5,373 bases of DNA. Origin: an uncultured bacterium (GTDB taxonomy: Bacteria; Bacillota_I; Bacilli_A; RF39; UBA660). Where the stretch lies: positions 1 to 5,373 of the forward strand of contig CASEKZ010000001.1 of assembly GCA_949288625.1 (NCBI GenBank), read 5' to 3'. This document shows, piece by piece, positions 5,219 through 5,373 of the stretch (within the stretch, counting starts at the first letter, position 1; every line of letters begins with the position of its first letter). The position numbers and the translations under genes were made by a program. The notes beneath the pieces were generated by a model. It had not been told where the DNA came from. It saw nothing but the letters and a program-made list of their open reading frames with translations, and ran no database searches.

Positions 5219-5247
5219 TTTAGAAAACAACAATAATATGGTACAAT
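5219..5247 (+). promoter_or_regulatory. Promoter candidate for the gene at 5274
   Basis: TTTAGA (5219-5224; 4/6) is followed after 17 bp by TACAAT (5242-5247; 5/6) with TG at 5239-5240, an extended -10. A second, perfect TATAAT at 5202-5207 lacks a good -35 but could be an alternative start. Confidence 0.55.
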
Positions 5248-5273
5248 GATATAGAAATGTTAGGTGAAGTTAT

Positions 5274-5373
5274 ATGAGTGAAAAAGATTTAGATTCTAGT
5301 ATGAATCCTTATCAAGAAGAAGCAAAACCTAAAGGTTATATAAAACAATTACAATGGGATATGGCGATAGGAT
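5274..5373 (+). CDS. Unknown protein, first 33 codons only (3' end outside window)
   Basis: ATG 5274 follows AGGTGA (5262-5267) by six bases, and an in-frame TGA at 5265-5267 excludes an earlier start, so the start is secure. The visible part is a polar, acidic N-terminus (MSEKDLDSSMNPYQEEAKP) followed by a helix-like stretch ending QLQWDMAIG at the window edge. The W-D-x-A-I-G pattern recalls the helical segment (W-D-h-A-h-G-L-Q-x-V-D) that I associate with Fic-family proteins or their antitoxin-like domains, but too little is present to assign a family, so no function is claimed. The gene lies after the tRNA-His terminator and has its own promoter candidate. Confidence 0.75.
   Translation, partial: MSEKDLDSSMNPYQEEAKPKGYIKQLQWDMAIG

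Overview
The window is A+T-rich and reads as a chromosomal segment of a low-G+C Bacillota, most likely a gut-type Bacilli/Mollicutes-related lineage (RF39-like is my best guess from protein style, not proven). Every gene lies on the + strand. All six visible stop codons are TAA. All nine in-frame Trp codons are TGG with no in-frame TGA, so the standard bacterial code (table 11) fits, not the Mycoplasma code.

Layout: (1) the 3' part of clpB, open at the left edge and ended by a hairpin terminator that overlaps its stop codon. (2) A 109-residue single-pass membrane protein of unknown function with its own promoter and terminator. (3) rsmI, the 16S rRNA 2'-O-ribose methyltransferase, whose promoter is packed into the preceding terminator. 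(4) A very A+T-rich 77-residue membrane protein with no ribosome binding site and a consensus -10 box placed as for a leaderless mRNA. (5) A 237-residue protein that looks like a nucleotidyltransferase-fold domain with an altered active site and a C-terminal membrane anchor. (6) A Y-family DNA polymerase (DinB/Pol IV type) with a beta-clamp-binding motif. (7) tRNA-His(GTG) with encoded G-1 and CCA, its own promoter and a strong terminator. (8) The first 33 codons of a gene that runs off the right edge.

Most genes look like separate short transcription units: five promoter candidates with 16-18 bp spacing and four intrinsic terminators can be placed between them. Functions are mixed: protein disaggregation, rRNA modification, translesion synthesis, translation and two unknown membrane proteins. 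I see no shared pathway, no mobile element and no CRISPR array. The least ordinary part is 2591-3653, with the leaderless small membrane gene followed by the membrane-anchored nucleotidyltransferase-like protein. I do not see convincing evidence for a complete new system.
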